A stretch of DNA of 64,000 bases from Rikenellaceae bacterium (GCA_015060165.1 SUZC01000007.1:1-64000), one strand, 5' to 3'. Shown: positions 15,716 to 24,816, numbered from the stretch's first letter. The notes: generated by a model not told the origin, from the letters alone. Made by a program: numbers and translations.

Positions 15716-16936
15716 ATGGTAAAACAGAAAAACGAGAATCAAATACTACAGACAGAAGAGCAGGATTTGCGTGAACGTGCCGTTGTGGTAGCCGTTATTC
15801 GCGATGGGCAGAATGTAGAGCAGGCTGAGGAGTTCTTGGCGGAGCTGGAGTTTTTGGCTGAGACAGCCGACATCGTTACGGTACGCCGTTTCACACAGCG
15901 TTTGCCACAGCCATCATCGCGTATATATGTGGGCCCGGGTAAACTCGACGAGATTGCTGCCTATTGTGCCGAGAACGAGATCGACGTTGTGATTTTTGAC
16001 GATGAACTATCACCGTCACAAACTCGCAATATCGAGAAGGTGATGCCTTGCCGTCTACTAGACCGCACACGTTTGATTTTGGATATATTTATGTCGCGAG
16101 CTCGTACGGCTTATGCGAAGACACAGGTGCAGTTGGCTCAGTATGAGTATATGCTGCCTAGATTGGCGGGTATGTGGACCCACTTGGAGCGTCAGCGAGG
16201 TGGAACGGGTACGCGAGGTGGAGCTGGTGAGCGTGAGATTGAGACCGACCGTCGTATCGTGCGTAATCGTATCTCGAAACTCAAGGAGGAGCTCTCGAAG
16301 ATTGACCGCCAGATGGCAGTCCAGCGCTCTAATCGTGGTTCTATGGTGAGAGTTGCGTTGGTTGGTTATACCAATGTCGGCAAATCAACCCTAATGAATC
16401 TTGTCTCGAAGAGCGAGGTTTTTGCTGAAAATAAACTCTTTGCGACGTTGGATACTACGGTGAGAAAGGTCGTGTTTGATAATCTTCCGTTTTTGCTGTC
16501 GGATACGGTGGGATTTATCCGTAAGTTGCCTACGGAATTGATAGAGTCGTTTAAGTCGACCCTCGATGAGGTGCGAGAGGCAGACCTTCTGGTGCATGTC
16601 GTTGATATCTCGCATCCGGGATTCGAGGAGCAGATAGCTGTGGTGAAGCAGACTTTGCAGGATATAGGTGCGGGTGATAAACCTGTTTATCTGGTCTTTA
16701 ACAAGATCGATGCTTATACCTATATTAAGAAAGATGAGGACGATTTGACCCCAGCTACACGTCGTAATATGTCGTTGGAGGATTTGAAGAAGAGCTGGAT
16801 TGCTAAGGCCAATACGCCGTGTATATTTATTTCGGCTGCCGAGCGAACCAATATAGATAAACTGCGTACGGATCTCTATGGTATGGTGCGAGAGATTCAC
16901 GCAGGCCGATATCCGTTTAATAACTTTTTGTATTAG
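15716..16936 (+). CDS. hflX: Ribosome-associated GTPase HflX
   Basis: GTPase that splits stalled or heat-damaged ribosomes. The N-terminal HflX domain carries 'RIYVGPGKLDEIAAY' and 'FDDELSPSQTRNIE'. A coiled linker with 'QRGGTGTRGGAGE' leads to the G domain: G1 GYTNVGKST, G3 DTVGF, G4 NKID. The length of 406 aa is usual. Its stop codon overlaps the Shine-Dalgarno sequence of upp, so the two are coupled. Confidence 0.97.
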   Translation: MVKQKNENQILQTEEQDLRERAVVVAVIRDGQNVEQAEEFLAELEFLAETADIVTVRRFTQRLPQPSSRIYVGPGKLDEIAAYCAENEIDVVIFDDELSPSQTRNIEKVMPCRLLDRTRLILDIFMSRARTAYAKTQVQLAQYEYMLPRLAGMWTHLERQRGGTGTRGGAGEREIETDRRIVRNRISKLKEELSKIDRQMAVQRSNRGSMVRVALVGYTNVGKSTLMNLVSKSEVFAENKLFATLDTTVRKVVFDNLPFLLSDTVGFIRKLPTELIESFKSTLDEVREADLLVHVVDISHPGFEEQIAVVKQTLQDIGAGDKPVYLVFNKIDAYTYIKKDEDDLTPATRRNMSLEDLKKSWIAKANTPCIFISAAERTNIDKLRTDLYGMVREIHAGRYPFNNFLY

Positions 16937-16947
16937 GAGGTAACCAT

Positions 16948-17607
16948 ATGGCAGAGATTAAGATTCTGGGAGCGAAGAATTCTATCTTCAACAATTTTAT
17001 GGCACAGGTTAGAGATAACGTTGTGCAGCGTGACTCTATGCGTTTTCGCCGCAATCTGGAGCGTATAGGCGAGATAATGAGCTATGAGATATCGAAGACG
17101 CTCAATTACAAAAAGATAGTAGTCGAGACCCCCCTCGGGGAGTCGGAGGTCGAGGTAGTCGATGATAAGTTGGTGATCGCTACTGTTCTACGCGCAGGAT
17201 TGCCTCTGCATCAGGGCTTTTTGAATTATTTCGATAATGCCCAAAGTGCTTTTGTGGCAGCATATCGTAAGAACTCTAAAGATGGAACATTCAAGGTGAA
17301 GGTTGAGTATGTTTCGAGTTGCGATTTGGAGGGTAAGGTATTGCTATTGGTTGATCCTATGTTGGCGACAGGTCAGTCGTTGTGCTTGACCTATGAGGCG
17401 TTGTTGGAGAAGTGTGGCAAGCCATTGCATACACACATTGCATCGGTAGTTGCAAGTGAGCAGGGTGTAGATTATGCGATGAAACATCTTCCATCGAAGA
17501 GTACTACATTATGGGTGGGAGCTGTCGACGAGGAGCTTACCTCGCGTGCCTATATTGTGCCGGGTATTGGTGATGCCGGAGATTTGGCTTTCGGCGAGAA
17601 AGTATAA
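16948..17607 (+). CDS. upp: Uracil phosphoribosyltransferase
   Basis: Salvages uracil to UMP with PRPP. The PRPP-binding loop reads 'VLLLVDPMLATGQSL', and 'GIGDAGDLAFG' is the C-terminal uracil-binding signature. The length of 219 aa fits. AGGAGGT (16935-16941) gives a canonical ribosome binding site 6 nt before the ATG, which is rare in Bacteroidetes. The stop codon is built into the 5' arm of repeat copy 1. Confidence 0.95.
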   Translation: MAEIKILGAKNSIFNNFMAQVRDNVVQRDSMRFRRNLERIGEIMSYEISKTLNYKKIVVETPLGESEVEVVDDKLVIATVLRAGLPLHQGFLNYFDNAQSAFVAAYRKNSKDGTFKVKVEYVSSCDLEGKVLLLVDPMLATGQSLCLTYEALLEKCGKPLHTHIASVVASEQGVDYAMKHLPSKSTTLWVGAVDEELTSRAYIVPGIGDAGDLAFGEKV

Positions 17608-17725
17608 AGTTCCCTGAATTGACTTTTTTGCGTCTGCCTTGTCGCTGAACTGCTCACATACGTCAAGTATGCTGCGCATTCAGCTTCAGCAAGCAGCATC
17701 AAAAGCTCTGTTATACAACTTTATA
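17603..17725 (+). repeat. Nested-hairpin intergenic repeat, copy 1 (after upp)
   Basis: A 123-bp element. The outer arms TATAAAGTT (17603-17611) and AACTTTATA (17717-17725) are perfect complements and include the upp stop codon. The middle arms GCTGAA and TTCAGC flank the core GCTCACATACGTCAAGTATGC (17652-17671), which itself folds as CATAC-GTCAA-GTATG. The same core recurs at 25320 and 31440. Confidence 0.85.
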
Positions 17726-17755
17726 GGAGCAAAATTTGCATAATGTAATTTATAA

Positions 17756-17790
17756 TTTAGGGTATCAGCCAAATCGGCTGATACCCTAAA
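17756..17790. terminator. Bidirectional terminator between upp and the ABC importer
   Basis: TTTAGGGTATCAGCC (17756-17770) and GGCTGATACCCTAAA (17776-17790) are a perfect 15-bp inverted repeat with a 5-nt loop between two convergent transcripts. Confidence 0.85.
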
Positions 17791-17818
17791 TATGTTATGG
17801 GCCTTGCTGGATTGTATA

Positions 17819-18583
17819 TTATTTCTGCCCCAATTTCAGATAGTTCTCAATGTTGAAATGAGATTCGGTATTGCTGCCAGCGAATAGTTTTTCTATGTAG
17901 CCGCTGCTAACCATCTCTTCGGTGGGCAGTAGATGGAGTTGCGGAGGCGATATAAGGGCAATGGCGTCGCATAACGATATGGCTATATCTAACTCGTGTG
18001 TCGAGAAGAGTATGCATTTGCCCTCGTCGTGAGCCAGGTGTCGTAGTAAATCGCATAACTCATATCGGTTGGGCATATCGAGGAATGCTGTAGGCTCGTC
18101 AAGCAGGATTATTGGAGTTTGTTGGGCCAGGGCGCGAGCTATCATAATTCGCTGACATTCACCATCGGACATTCGATCCATTGTCTTATCGGCGTAACTG
18201 CTCATACCAACAGCAGCGAGCGACTGCTCGACGATTAGTCGGTCGCTCTCCTGCATACGGCCTATCCAATTGGTGTATGGAGCGCGGCCAAGGGCTACAA
18301 CATCGCGACAACGCAAGTTGGCTATGCGTACCTTATCGGTTGTGACAAACGAAATTGTAGTAGCCAATTCTGCAGGTTGCATTGTGGCGAGAGGTTTGTT
18401 GTTTAAGAGAATCTCTCCACTTGCAATCTCACCCAATCCTGCAATAGCTCTAAGCAGGGTGCTTTTGCCCGTACCGTTACGACCCACAAGTGCTGTGAGG
18501 TTGCCGCTTTCAATATGGGCCGTGAGCGAGTTTATGAGAGTGCGGCCTGTGTAGCCGAGCGATATGTTATTGAGCTTTATCAT
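17819..18583 (-). CDS. Metal-chelate ABC transporter, ATP-binding subunit
   Basis: 254-aa cytoplasmic ATPase. Walker A GRNGTGKST (residues about 38-46), signature 'MSDGECQRIMIARAL', Walker B 'IILLDEPTAFLD', and switch His in 'FSTHELD'. It is of the FecE/BtuD type that powers FecCD permeases. It is last in a tight operon (3 nt after the permease gene). Sequence alone does not separate a vitamin B12, siderophore or heme substrate. Confidence 0.95.
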   Translation of the reverse strand: MIKLNNISLGYTGRTLINSLTAHIESGNLTALVGRNGTGKSTLLRAIAGLGEIASGEILLNNKPLATMQPAELATTISFVTTDKVRIANLRCRDVVALGRAPYTNWIGRMQESDRLIVEQSLAAVGMSSYADKTMDRMSDGECQRIMIARALAQQTPIILLDEPTAFLDMPNRYELCDLLRHLAHDEGKCILFSTHELDIAISLCDAIALISPPQLHLLPTEEMVSSGYIEKLFAGSNTESHFNIENYLKLGQK

Positions 18584-18586
18584 TGT

Positions 18587-19591
18587 CTATGCTATGTTCT
18601 TGTTTTTGACAACAACCCATATCACGATAGGTATACCGAGTAGGGCTGTGATGGTGTTGATCGGCAGTGTGAATATCTTCGATAAGATATCACACATGAG
18701 CATCGACACGGCTCCTATAAGGGCTGCAGCAGGCATTAGTTTTCGGTGGTCGGCATCGCGGAGCAGCATACGGCTTAGGTGAGGCATTGCCAAACCAATA
18801 AATCCGATTGGACCGCAAAAAGCTGTTATGGTACCTGCGAGGAGTGTTGTAGAGAGTAAGATAAGCCCACGCGTACGAGCGATGTTGAGGCCCATTGTGC
18901 GGGCATATGGCTCACCAAGCAGGAGAAGATTCATCGGCTTGATAACTGCAATAGCAATTATGAGTCCTGCTGCGATGGCTGGAGCGACAAGACGCAGTTG
19001 GCTTGTGGTGACATCTCCAAGAGACCCCATGGTCCATACAACAAAACTTTTTAATGACTCCTCGTTGCTCATATATTGCATAATTTGTACTATGGCACTA
19101 ACGGCCGATCCTATCATCATACCTAGAATCAAGATGACCATTATATCCTTTATGCGTCGGCTAACTGCAGCTACAGCAGTCAGAATTGCAGCTGCGCCAA
19201 TCCAGGCCGCACCAGCAATACCTAATGTCGATAACATTCCCGACCCAGCTATGCCGAGCAATGGAGCTCCCAGGATGAAGATAGCCACACCCAAACTTGC
19301 TCCGGAACTTACTCCCAACACATACGGGCCTGCCAATGGATTGCGAAACAGAGTTTGCATTTGAAGTCCGCTGACCGATAGAGCTGCACCTGAGAGGATA
19401 GCCATCAAGGCCTTGATAAGTCGTATGTCGATTATAATTTTAGCCTTTATTGGGTCGCAATTATTTCCCGTTAGGGCAGCCCATACGTCGCTGGCAGTAA
19501 TACCTACCGATCCCACCATCATATCGACGGCGAATAGTGCCAGGCATAGAATGGCGAGCAGGGTGAAGAGTATAGTGTTGCGAGTTTGCAT
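18587..19591 (-). CDS. Metal-chelate ABC transporter permease, FecCD family
   Basis: 334-aa polytopic inner-membrane protein with about ten hydrophobic helices. Family signatures include 'ALSVSGLQMQTLFRNPLAGPYVLGVSSGASLG' (read in two parts) and 'GPIGFIGLAMPHLSRML'. It would form a homodimer with the ATPase downstream. It lies 6 nt after the binding-protein gene. Confidence 0.95.
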   Translation of the reverse strand: MQTRNTILFTLLAILCLALFAVDMMVGSVGITASDVWAALTGNNCDPIKAKIIIDIRLIKALMAILSGAALSVSGLQMQTLFRNPLAGPYVLGVSSGASLGVAIFILGAPLLGIAGSGMLSTLGIAGAAWIGAAAILTAVAAVSRRIKDIMVILILGMMIGSAVSAIVQIMQYMSNEESLKSFVVWTMGSLGDVTTSQLRLVAPAIAAGLIIAIAVIKPMNLLLLGEPYARTMGLNIARTRGLILLSTTLLAGTITAFCGPIGFIGLAMPHLSRMLLRDADHRKLMPAAALIGAVSMLMCDILSKIFTLPINTITALLGIPIVIWVVVKNKNIA

Positions 19592-19597
19592 GTTGGT

Positions 19598-20758
19598 CTA
19601 TTTGAGTTGTTGGTAGTAGTATAAATTATTCTTACCCTCGGTTGCGTGTGACGTTTCGGTTGATAGGTTGGGATGGAATATGGTGATTAAATCCTGCAGG
19701 ATTCTATCGGGGCGCACTACGCCTGATTCCCAGAAATCCGAACCGCCGCGAGGGGTTTGGCGAGCATTGTTATTATATACCTGTCGTTTGGACACGGTCT
19801 TAATATCTGCAAATTTCGGATTCTGGCGTATCAACTCTGCTATGGTGTTATAGGGGCCTACGTTGAGCCAGAAATCGGCCTCGGCGGCCCATACGTATGC
19901 TTGCTCCATATCGATTGGCTGGGAGGTGTTACCCTCGGCCGAGCAGGTGTAACATTTCGCTCCTGCATCGTTGATTAGCTGCACCATATAGCTCTGCTGC
20001 GATGGTATAAACCACGAGTCACGGTAGGGCGTATTCAGCATCACACGAGGTGTAGAGTCTGTCTTGCGTGTGCGTTCTGAGAGCTGCTCATAACAAGTAG
20101 CTATCTCCAAAAACCTGTTTCGGGCAACCTCGGGGCATCCAATCATTTCTCCAATTACAACCAGCCACTCGGCTTTCCCAAGTGGAGAAGATTCCACATA
20201 TTCGCCCAGATATATATAAGGGATGCCCAACTCCTCTAATCTTGTCTCCATCGAGTTTGCACCCGTTATGCCATATAGCAGTACCAAATCTGGTTGAAGC
20301 GATATGAGTAGTTCGTAGTTGATGTTGTTATCGTAGCCTACGTCACCTATCTTATCGCGGTTATTACAGATATATTGGTTTGAAATGAAATCTATTCCTG
20401 AAACTCCCACGATATTCTCCTCGTGGCCGAGCTCAGATAACATGGCAACATAACTCGATGACATACAGACTATGCGGCGAGCTGGATGGTCGATGTGTTT
20501 TATCTTTTTGGGGAGGTTGTTGAATCTCTTTTCGGGATCGATGAGAAGCATCTGCTCTACATCATTGGCTCCCTGCCACGGATTGCGTACCACGATAAGC
20601 GAGGCCGAGGAATCGCTGTTATGGCGAATTTCGAAACCTGTGGCATATTGCGGCGTGTAATCCTGCTGCTGGAAGTCCGATAGGTCAAACGGTTTATCGC
20701 TTGCTCCACATCCTGCGAGAAGAAATAGTAGAGTTATGTATGTAATCAATCTGCCCAT
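19598..20758 (-). CDS. Periplasmic substrate-binding lipoprotein of the metal-chelate importer
   Basis: 386 aa. The signal peptide ends in LLAGC (Cys17), so it is a lipoprotein. The helical-backbone binding fold (BtuF/FecB type) begins near residue 90 at 'ARRIVCMSSSYVAMLSELGHEENIVGVS' (split by convention), with 'YELLISLQPDLVLLYG' following. A region of about 70 residues before the fold looks extra. Its ATG overlaps the stop of the upstream sulfatase-like gene (TAATG). No outer-membrane receptor gene is nearby. Confidence 0.92.
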   Translation of the reverse strand: MGRLITYITLLFLLAGCGASDKPFDLSDFQQQDYTPQYATGFEIRHNSDSSASLIVVRNPWQGANDVEQMLLIDPEKRFNNLPKKIKHIDHPARRIVCMSSSYVAMLSELGHEENIVGVSGIDFISNQYICNNRDKIGDVGYDNNINYELLISLQPDLVLLYGITGANSMETRLEELGIPYIYLGEYVESSPLGKAEWLVVIGEMIGCPEVARNRFLEIATCYEQLSERTRKTDSTPRVMLNTPYRDSWFIPSQQSYMVQLINDAGAKCYTCSAEGNTSQPIDMEQAYVWAAEADFWLNVGPYNTIAELIRQNPKFADIKTVSKRQVYNNNARQTPRGGSDFWESGVVRPDRILQDLITIFHPNLSTETSHATEGKNNLYYYQQLK

Positions 20759-22608
20759 TATCGTTGAAGTATATCTTTGTGTAGAGATTGAACAATTGCT
20801 TTACCTCGGCGCACAGACTCTTCGCGTAGCGATTCGTGATTACCTTCAAACTCTATCGTAGAGTCTTTCGTCAGGTCGTGGCGCAGATATCCGTCGGCTG
20901 TGATAACTCCAAAACCGTTATTATAGCTCCAGAACCCAAACTTCGGTTCTCCATCGGCAAATATGTTGTGACTGAATGTGAATTGGTCGACATCGAGATG
21001 CATCTGCGCAAGCAGGGTGGCGGCCAAGTCACACTGCGAAGCAAAATCGGTGACTACGCAACTCTCTTTTACTGCACCGCCTATCCAAAGCATCGGAATT
21101 TGCTGGCGGAGGAGGTCTCCAGCTTGTAAATCTTCAGGGTAGGCTAATCCGTGGTCGGCAATAAGCACGACAAGCAGATTGTCCCAGATGTCGCTGTTAC
21201 GCCACTTATCAATCATCTTGCCTACACACTCGTCGGTAAATGATGCAGCATTGAGAATCTTATGTTCAAATGCCGAGTGTGGTACGTCGAAAGGCTCGTG
21301 TGAGCTGAGTGTAAGCAGCGTCGAGAAGAATGGTTTCCCGCTGCGCCCCAACTCCAAAACTTCACCTGCGAAGTAGTCGCATACCAATCGGTCATCGTAA
21401 CCCCATTTGGCGGGTGTTTCATCGAATGAGAGGTTACGCTGGTCGGTAATACGTTCCACGCCTGTACCGTATAAGTATGATATTGTGTTGGTGAAGTTGG
21501 CATCGCCACCGTAGGTAAATGTGGTGGTGTAGCCCTGCTCTTTCAGCGACCCTGCGATTGAGGGTAACGATTGTGCTTTTTGTGGGTATTTCATTATCGA
21601 AGCTACGGGATGGGTTGGGTAACCGCTCATAATGGCTACCGTTCCGCGGTCGGTGCGGAATGAGTTGGCGACCAGATTCTCAAACCAAATACCTTCGGTT
21701 TTCAGTGAGTTTAGATATGGTGTAACTTCTTTGCCGTCGATAACTTCGTCGGTGACGGTTCTGCCGAAACTTTCGAGTATGATCAGTACCACGTTTGGTC
21801 GAGTAATGGTGAGCTTTGAATTGGCTTGTGGTAGCGAGGAGTGGCGAGGAAAATCCTTCTTGATGATTGCCGCGCACTCCTGGTCGGAGAAGTAATTGTA
21901 GTCTCCCTCTTTCAGCTCAGAACGCGATGCTGACGAAAGGAAAGAGAATACGGGATTGGTTGCGGCCTGATTCAGAAACATATTGTCGCTGAAATAGACT
22001 TTGCTGACGTTGGCAGGAGCTGTGCCTGCACCACCTCGTATAGCCAGAAATAGCAAACCGCCTGTGAAAAGTAACGCCAGGGTGGCTGTCAGACGCATCG
22101 TTATCGACAATTTGATGGCGCGATATATGTTTGTGGTGTGACGTAGCGAGTAGAAAATTGCGGTTGCGTAGCCAACAAAGAGTAGCAATGTGGGCCATAA
22201 ATCACTCCAGGTTATGCTTGCAGCAGCCTCTTTGGGTGAGCTTAGGTAGAGGAGAATGGTCCTATCCAGACGAAAATCCCAATAACGGAAGAGTCCCATA
22301 TCCACGGCAACAATCAACGATACAGCGAATGCAATGATTGCGAAGTAGCCCTTCAAAATGCGTCGCATGACTTGCTCCGGAATGGTGACCCATACCGAGA
22401 TTAGCATTGCAAGCCAGGGTATTACGCTTATGTAACCCGCCGTTGTCGAGTCGAGCAGTAAGCCGTGCCATACTACGCCCCAAATATCGGCAGGTGTAGT
22501 CCCCTCGGCACGCTCGGCATACCAGAGTAGGAACATCGGCTTCTGCGCCAGCATCAGCAGCGTCGAGGTGATATATGTGGCTACGACAAATAGAATTCTG
22601 CGGAGCAT
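20758..22608 (-). CDS. LTA-synthase-like sulfatase-family phosphotransferase
   Basis: 616 aa. About five N-terminal transmembrane helices (residues 1-190) precede a periplasmic alkaline-phosphatase-superfamily domain. 'LIILESFGRTV' supplies a metal ligand, 'SFRTDRGTVAIMSGYP' the candidate Thr nucleophile, and 'VLIADHGLAYPED' late metal ligands. Gram-negative relatives move phosphoglycerol or phosphoethanolamine onto envelope glycans. Teichoic acid is not expected in Bacteroidota, so the acceptor is unknown. It overlaps the importer operon by 1 nt. Confidence 0.9.
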   Translation of the reverse strand: MLRRILFVVATYITSTLLMLAQKPMFLLWYAERAEGTTPADIWGVVWHGLLLDSTTAGYISVIPWLAMLISVWVTIPEQVMRRILKGYFAIIAFAVSLIVAVDMGLFRYWDFRLDRTILLYLSSPKEAAASITWSDLWPTLLLFVGYATAIFYSLRHTTNIYRAIKLSITMRLTATLALLFTGGLLFLAIRGGAGTAPANVSKVYFSDNMFLNQAATNPVFSFLSSASRSELKEGDYNYFSDQECAAIIKKDFPRHSSLPQANSKLTITRPNVVLIILESFGRTVTDEVIDGKEVTPYLNSLKTEGIWFENLVANSFRTDRGTVAIMSGYPTHPVASIMKYPQKAQSLPSIAGSLKEQGYTTTFTYGGDANFTNTISYLYGTGVERITDQRNLSFDETPAKWGYDDRLVCDYFAGEVLELGRSGKPFFSTLLTLSSHEPFDVPHSAFEHKILNAASFTDECVGKMIDKWRNSDIWDNLLVVLIADHGLAYPEDLQAGDLLRQQIPMLWIGGAVKESCVVTDFASQCDLAATLLAQMHLDVDQFTFSHNIFADGEPKFGFWSYNNGFGVITADGYLRHDLTKDSTIEFEGNHESLREESVRRGKAIVQSLHKDILQR

Positions 22609-22636
22609 CTCTACCTTAAATTAATTAAACACTCTG

Positions 22637-22686
22637 CAAAGATAGGCAAATTGTAATTCAAAATTCAAAATTCAAAATTCAAAATT
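22637..22686 (-). promoter_or_regulatory. Promoter of the LTA-synthase-like gene with a heptamer array
   Basis: Minus-strand TATCTTTG (22637-22644), 28 nt before the start. Upstream lie four tandem ATTCAAA heptamers (22656-22683, TTTGAAT on the coding strand). Each supplies a TTG; the second sits 21 bp from the -7 box, the right distance for a -33 element. Confidence 0.6.
22656..22686. repeat. Tandem heptamer repeat ATTCAAA, four copies
   Basis: Four perfect units, then ATTG. An identical array is at 52909-52939, also directly upstream of a -7 box. Confidence 0.9.
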
Positions 22687-22738
22687 GACCTCGTTGGAGA
22701 TTTTGTGGCTTTTTAGAGGAGAACGAACCAACTTTTTG

Positions 22739-22746
22739 TACCTTTG
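22739..22746 (+). promoter_or_regulatory. Promoter of the Cu/Zn efflux permease gene
   Basis: TACCTTTG -7 box, 35 nt before the start codon. Confidence 0.6.
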
Positions 22747-22781
22747 CATAGGTGTTTTAATGCAATTGATATGAGAAAACT

Positions 22782-24068
22782 ATGAGAGAGATTATAGAAC
22801 TTGTAAATCAGATGTCACCTTATCTGCTGCTCGGTTTTTTGTTGGCGGGTGTTATGCATTCGTTTGTCCCGGCCACTCTTTACCGCCGATATTTGGGTGA
22901 AAACAGATTTCGATCGGTGCTTAATGCCGCATTGTTGGGAGTACCTCTGCCTTTGTGTTCGTGTGGAGTGATTCCTACCGCAATGTCGTTGCGTAGGGAG
23001 GGGGCATCCAGAGGTGCTACCGTATCGTTTCTGATAGCCACTCCGCAGACGGGTGTCGATTCGATATTTGCGACATATTCGCTTATGGGTTTGCCGTTTG
23101 CATTGCTTCGCCCGATTGCAGCTCTGGTGACGGCTCTTGTTGGTGGAACAGTCGTTAATATGTTTGATGGAGGTGATGCCGAAAACTCCAAAGAGCAGAG
23201 TGCTGTAGCCGTAAAACTGAAGCAATCGTTTGGACAGAAGGTTGTGGCAGCTCTCAGATATGGATTCGTGGAGATGATGCAGGATATTGGTCGCTGGCTG
23301 ATTGTAGGCTTGGTGGTGGCAGGGTTGATTACGGTTTTTATTCCCGATTCGTTCTTTGCCCTATTTGCAGACAATTCGTTGCTGAGTATGCTGCTCGTTT
23401 TGGTGTTTGCTGTGCCGATGTATCTTTGTGCAACGGGTTCAATACCTATTGCTGTTGCATTGATGCTCAAAGGTTTGTCGCCAGGAACTGCCCTGGTGTT
23501 GTTGATGGCTGGCCCAGCCGTTAATGTGGCTTCGATGTTGGTGGTGGGTAAGGTCATGGGTCGCAAGACTATGCTGCTTTATCTTGGCTCAATCATCGCG
23601 GGTGCAATATTGTTTGGCTTGGGTATCGATTATCTGTTGCCCAGATGGTGGTTTGTGATGCCGATTGCGCAGATGGCAGAGTGTTGCTCGGAACCGATAT
23701 CATATTTTAATATAGGATGTACAATTTTGCTTGCGCTTTTATTGGTTAACGCTTTGGTGAGAAGATTCAGCAAAGGGAATCAGTCGGAGTGTGAAGGCTC
23801 TACCCAGTGTGAATGTGACGCCACCGGCGAATGCTCGGCAAAGGGTTGTTTAGCCGATAGCAGTGAGCCCTGCGAGCAGATTTACTATATAGATGGCCTG
23901 CGATGTAACCATTGCAGAGCCAATGCTGAAAAAGCAATAGCCTCGTTGGACGGGGTCGAGAGTTGTGAGGTTGATTTAGCATCGGGTCGAGCTGTGGTGA
24001 AGGGCCGCATTGGCCGCTCTGAGGTGTCGAAGGCCGTTGAAACACTTGGATTTAAACTCAAAGAGTAG
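22782..24068 (+). CDS. SO_0444-family Cu/Zn efflux permease with HMA domain
   Basis: 428 aa. The N-terminal permease region (1-340, about eight helices) has the family Cys motif 'LPLCSCGVIPTAMSLRREGAS' (in two parts), 'IATPQTGVDSI' and 'MAGPAVNVAS'. A Cys-rich linker (about 345-375, seven Cys within ECEGSTQCECDATGECSAKG and the next stretch) leads to a C-terminal heavy-metal-associated domain with GLRCNHCRA. The metal specificity is carried over from the family name and not demonstrated here. It is monocistronic with its own promoter. Confidence 0.9.
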   Translation: MREIIELVNQMSPYLLLGFLLAGVMHSFVPATLYRRYLGENRFRSVLNAALLGVPLPLCSCGVIPTAMSLRREGASRGATVSFLIATPQTGVDSIFATYSLMGLPFALLRPIAALVTALVGGTVVNMFDGGDAENSKEQSAVAVKLKQSFGQKVVAALRYGFVEMMQDIGRWLIVGLVVAGLITVFIPDSFFALFADNSLLSMLLVLVFAVPMYLCATGSIPIAVALMLKGLSPGTALVLLMAGPAVNVASMLVVGKVMGRKTMLLYLGSIIAGAILFGLGIDYLLPRWWFVMPIAQMAECCSEPISYFNIGCTILLALLLVNALVRRFSKGNQSECEGSTQCECDATGECSAKGCLADSSEPCEQIYYIDGLRCNHCRANAEKAIASLDGVESCEVDLASGRAVVKGRIGRSEVSKAVETLGFKLKE

Positions 24069-24118
24069 AAATTGGGAGCGTTTTACAGAGAATGAGGGTG
24101 AAAAAGTTGGGAAAAATT

Positions 24119-24147
24119 TTGTTTTCAACGAAAAAGTTGTACCTTTG
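24119..24147 (+). promoter_or_regulatory. Promoter of rpsF-rpsR-rplI
   Basis: TTG (24119-24121), 18-bp spacer, TACCTTTG (24140-24147), then 39 nt to rpsF. Confidence 0.7.
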
Positions 24148-24186
24148 CACCGCTAAATAGCATAAAAACATTTAATTAAAACAATT

Positions 24187-24534
24187 ATGAACAATTACGA
24201 AACCGTTTTCATTGTCACTCCTGTCCTTTCAGACGCACAGGTAAAGGAGGTTGCTGACAAATTCCAGGGCATCATCACCGAGAACGGCGGTCAGATCGTG
24301 AATGTGGAGAACTGGGGCTTGAAGAAGCTTGCTTATCCTATTCAGAAGAAGACTACCGGTTTCTACTTCCTTGTAGAGTTCGAGGCTGAGGGTCAGCTCA
24401 TCGAGAAGCTCGAGACTAACTATCGTCGTGACGAGCGTATCATTCGTTTCTTAACTTTCAAGCAGGACAAGTTCGCTGTAGAGTACTCTGCAAAGCGTCG
24501 CGCCAAGCTTGCTAACAAATCACAGGAGGAGTAA
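24187..24534 (+). CDS. rpsF: 30S ribosomal protein S6
   Basis: 115 aa. It binds the central domain of 16S rRNA as a dimer with S18. '[20 protein letters not shown]' at the start and '[20 protein letters not shown]' are diagnostic. First gene of the classical rpsF-rpsR-rplI operon. An AGGAGG at its 3' end serves as ribosome binding site for rpsR. Confidence 0.98.
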   Translation: MNNYETVFIVTPVLSDAQVKEVADKFQGIITENGGQIVNVENWGLKKLAYPIQKKTTGFYFLVEFEAEGQLIEKLETNYRRDERIIRFLTFKQDKFAVEYSAKRRAKLANKSQEE

Positions 24535-24537
24535 ACT

Positions 24538-24816
24538 ATGTCACAGGAGAATGTAAAGGGCGGTGAGATTCGCTATTTGAATCCCGTATCAGTAGATGTA
24601 AAGAAGAAGAAGTACTGCCGTTTCAAGAAGCTCGGCATCAAGTACGTAGATTATAAGGACGGTGAGTTCTTGAAGAAGTTCCTCAACGAGCAGGGTAAGA
24701 TTTTGCCACGTCGTTTGACAGGTACTTCTCAGAAGTTCCAGAAGAAGGTAGCTCAGGCTGTTAAGCGTGCACGTCACCTTGCTATTTTGCCGTTCGTAAC
24801 CGATTGTATGAAATAA
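24538..24816 (+). CDS. rpsR: 30S ribosomal protein S18
   Basis: 92 aa, partner of S6. The core '[20 protein letters not shown]' and '[20 protein letters not shown]' is typical, and one Cys remains of the older zinc site. It starts 3 nt after rpsF, using an AGGAGG inside the end of that gene. Confidence 0.98.
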   Translation: MSQENVKGGEIRYLNPVSVDVKKKKYCRFKKLGIKYVDYKDGEFLKKFLNEQGKILPRRLTGTSQKFQKKVAQAVKRARHLAILPFVTDCMK

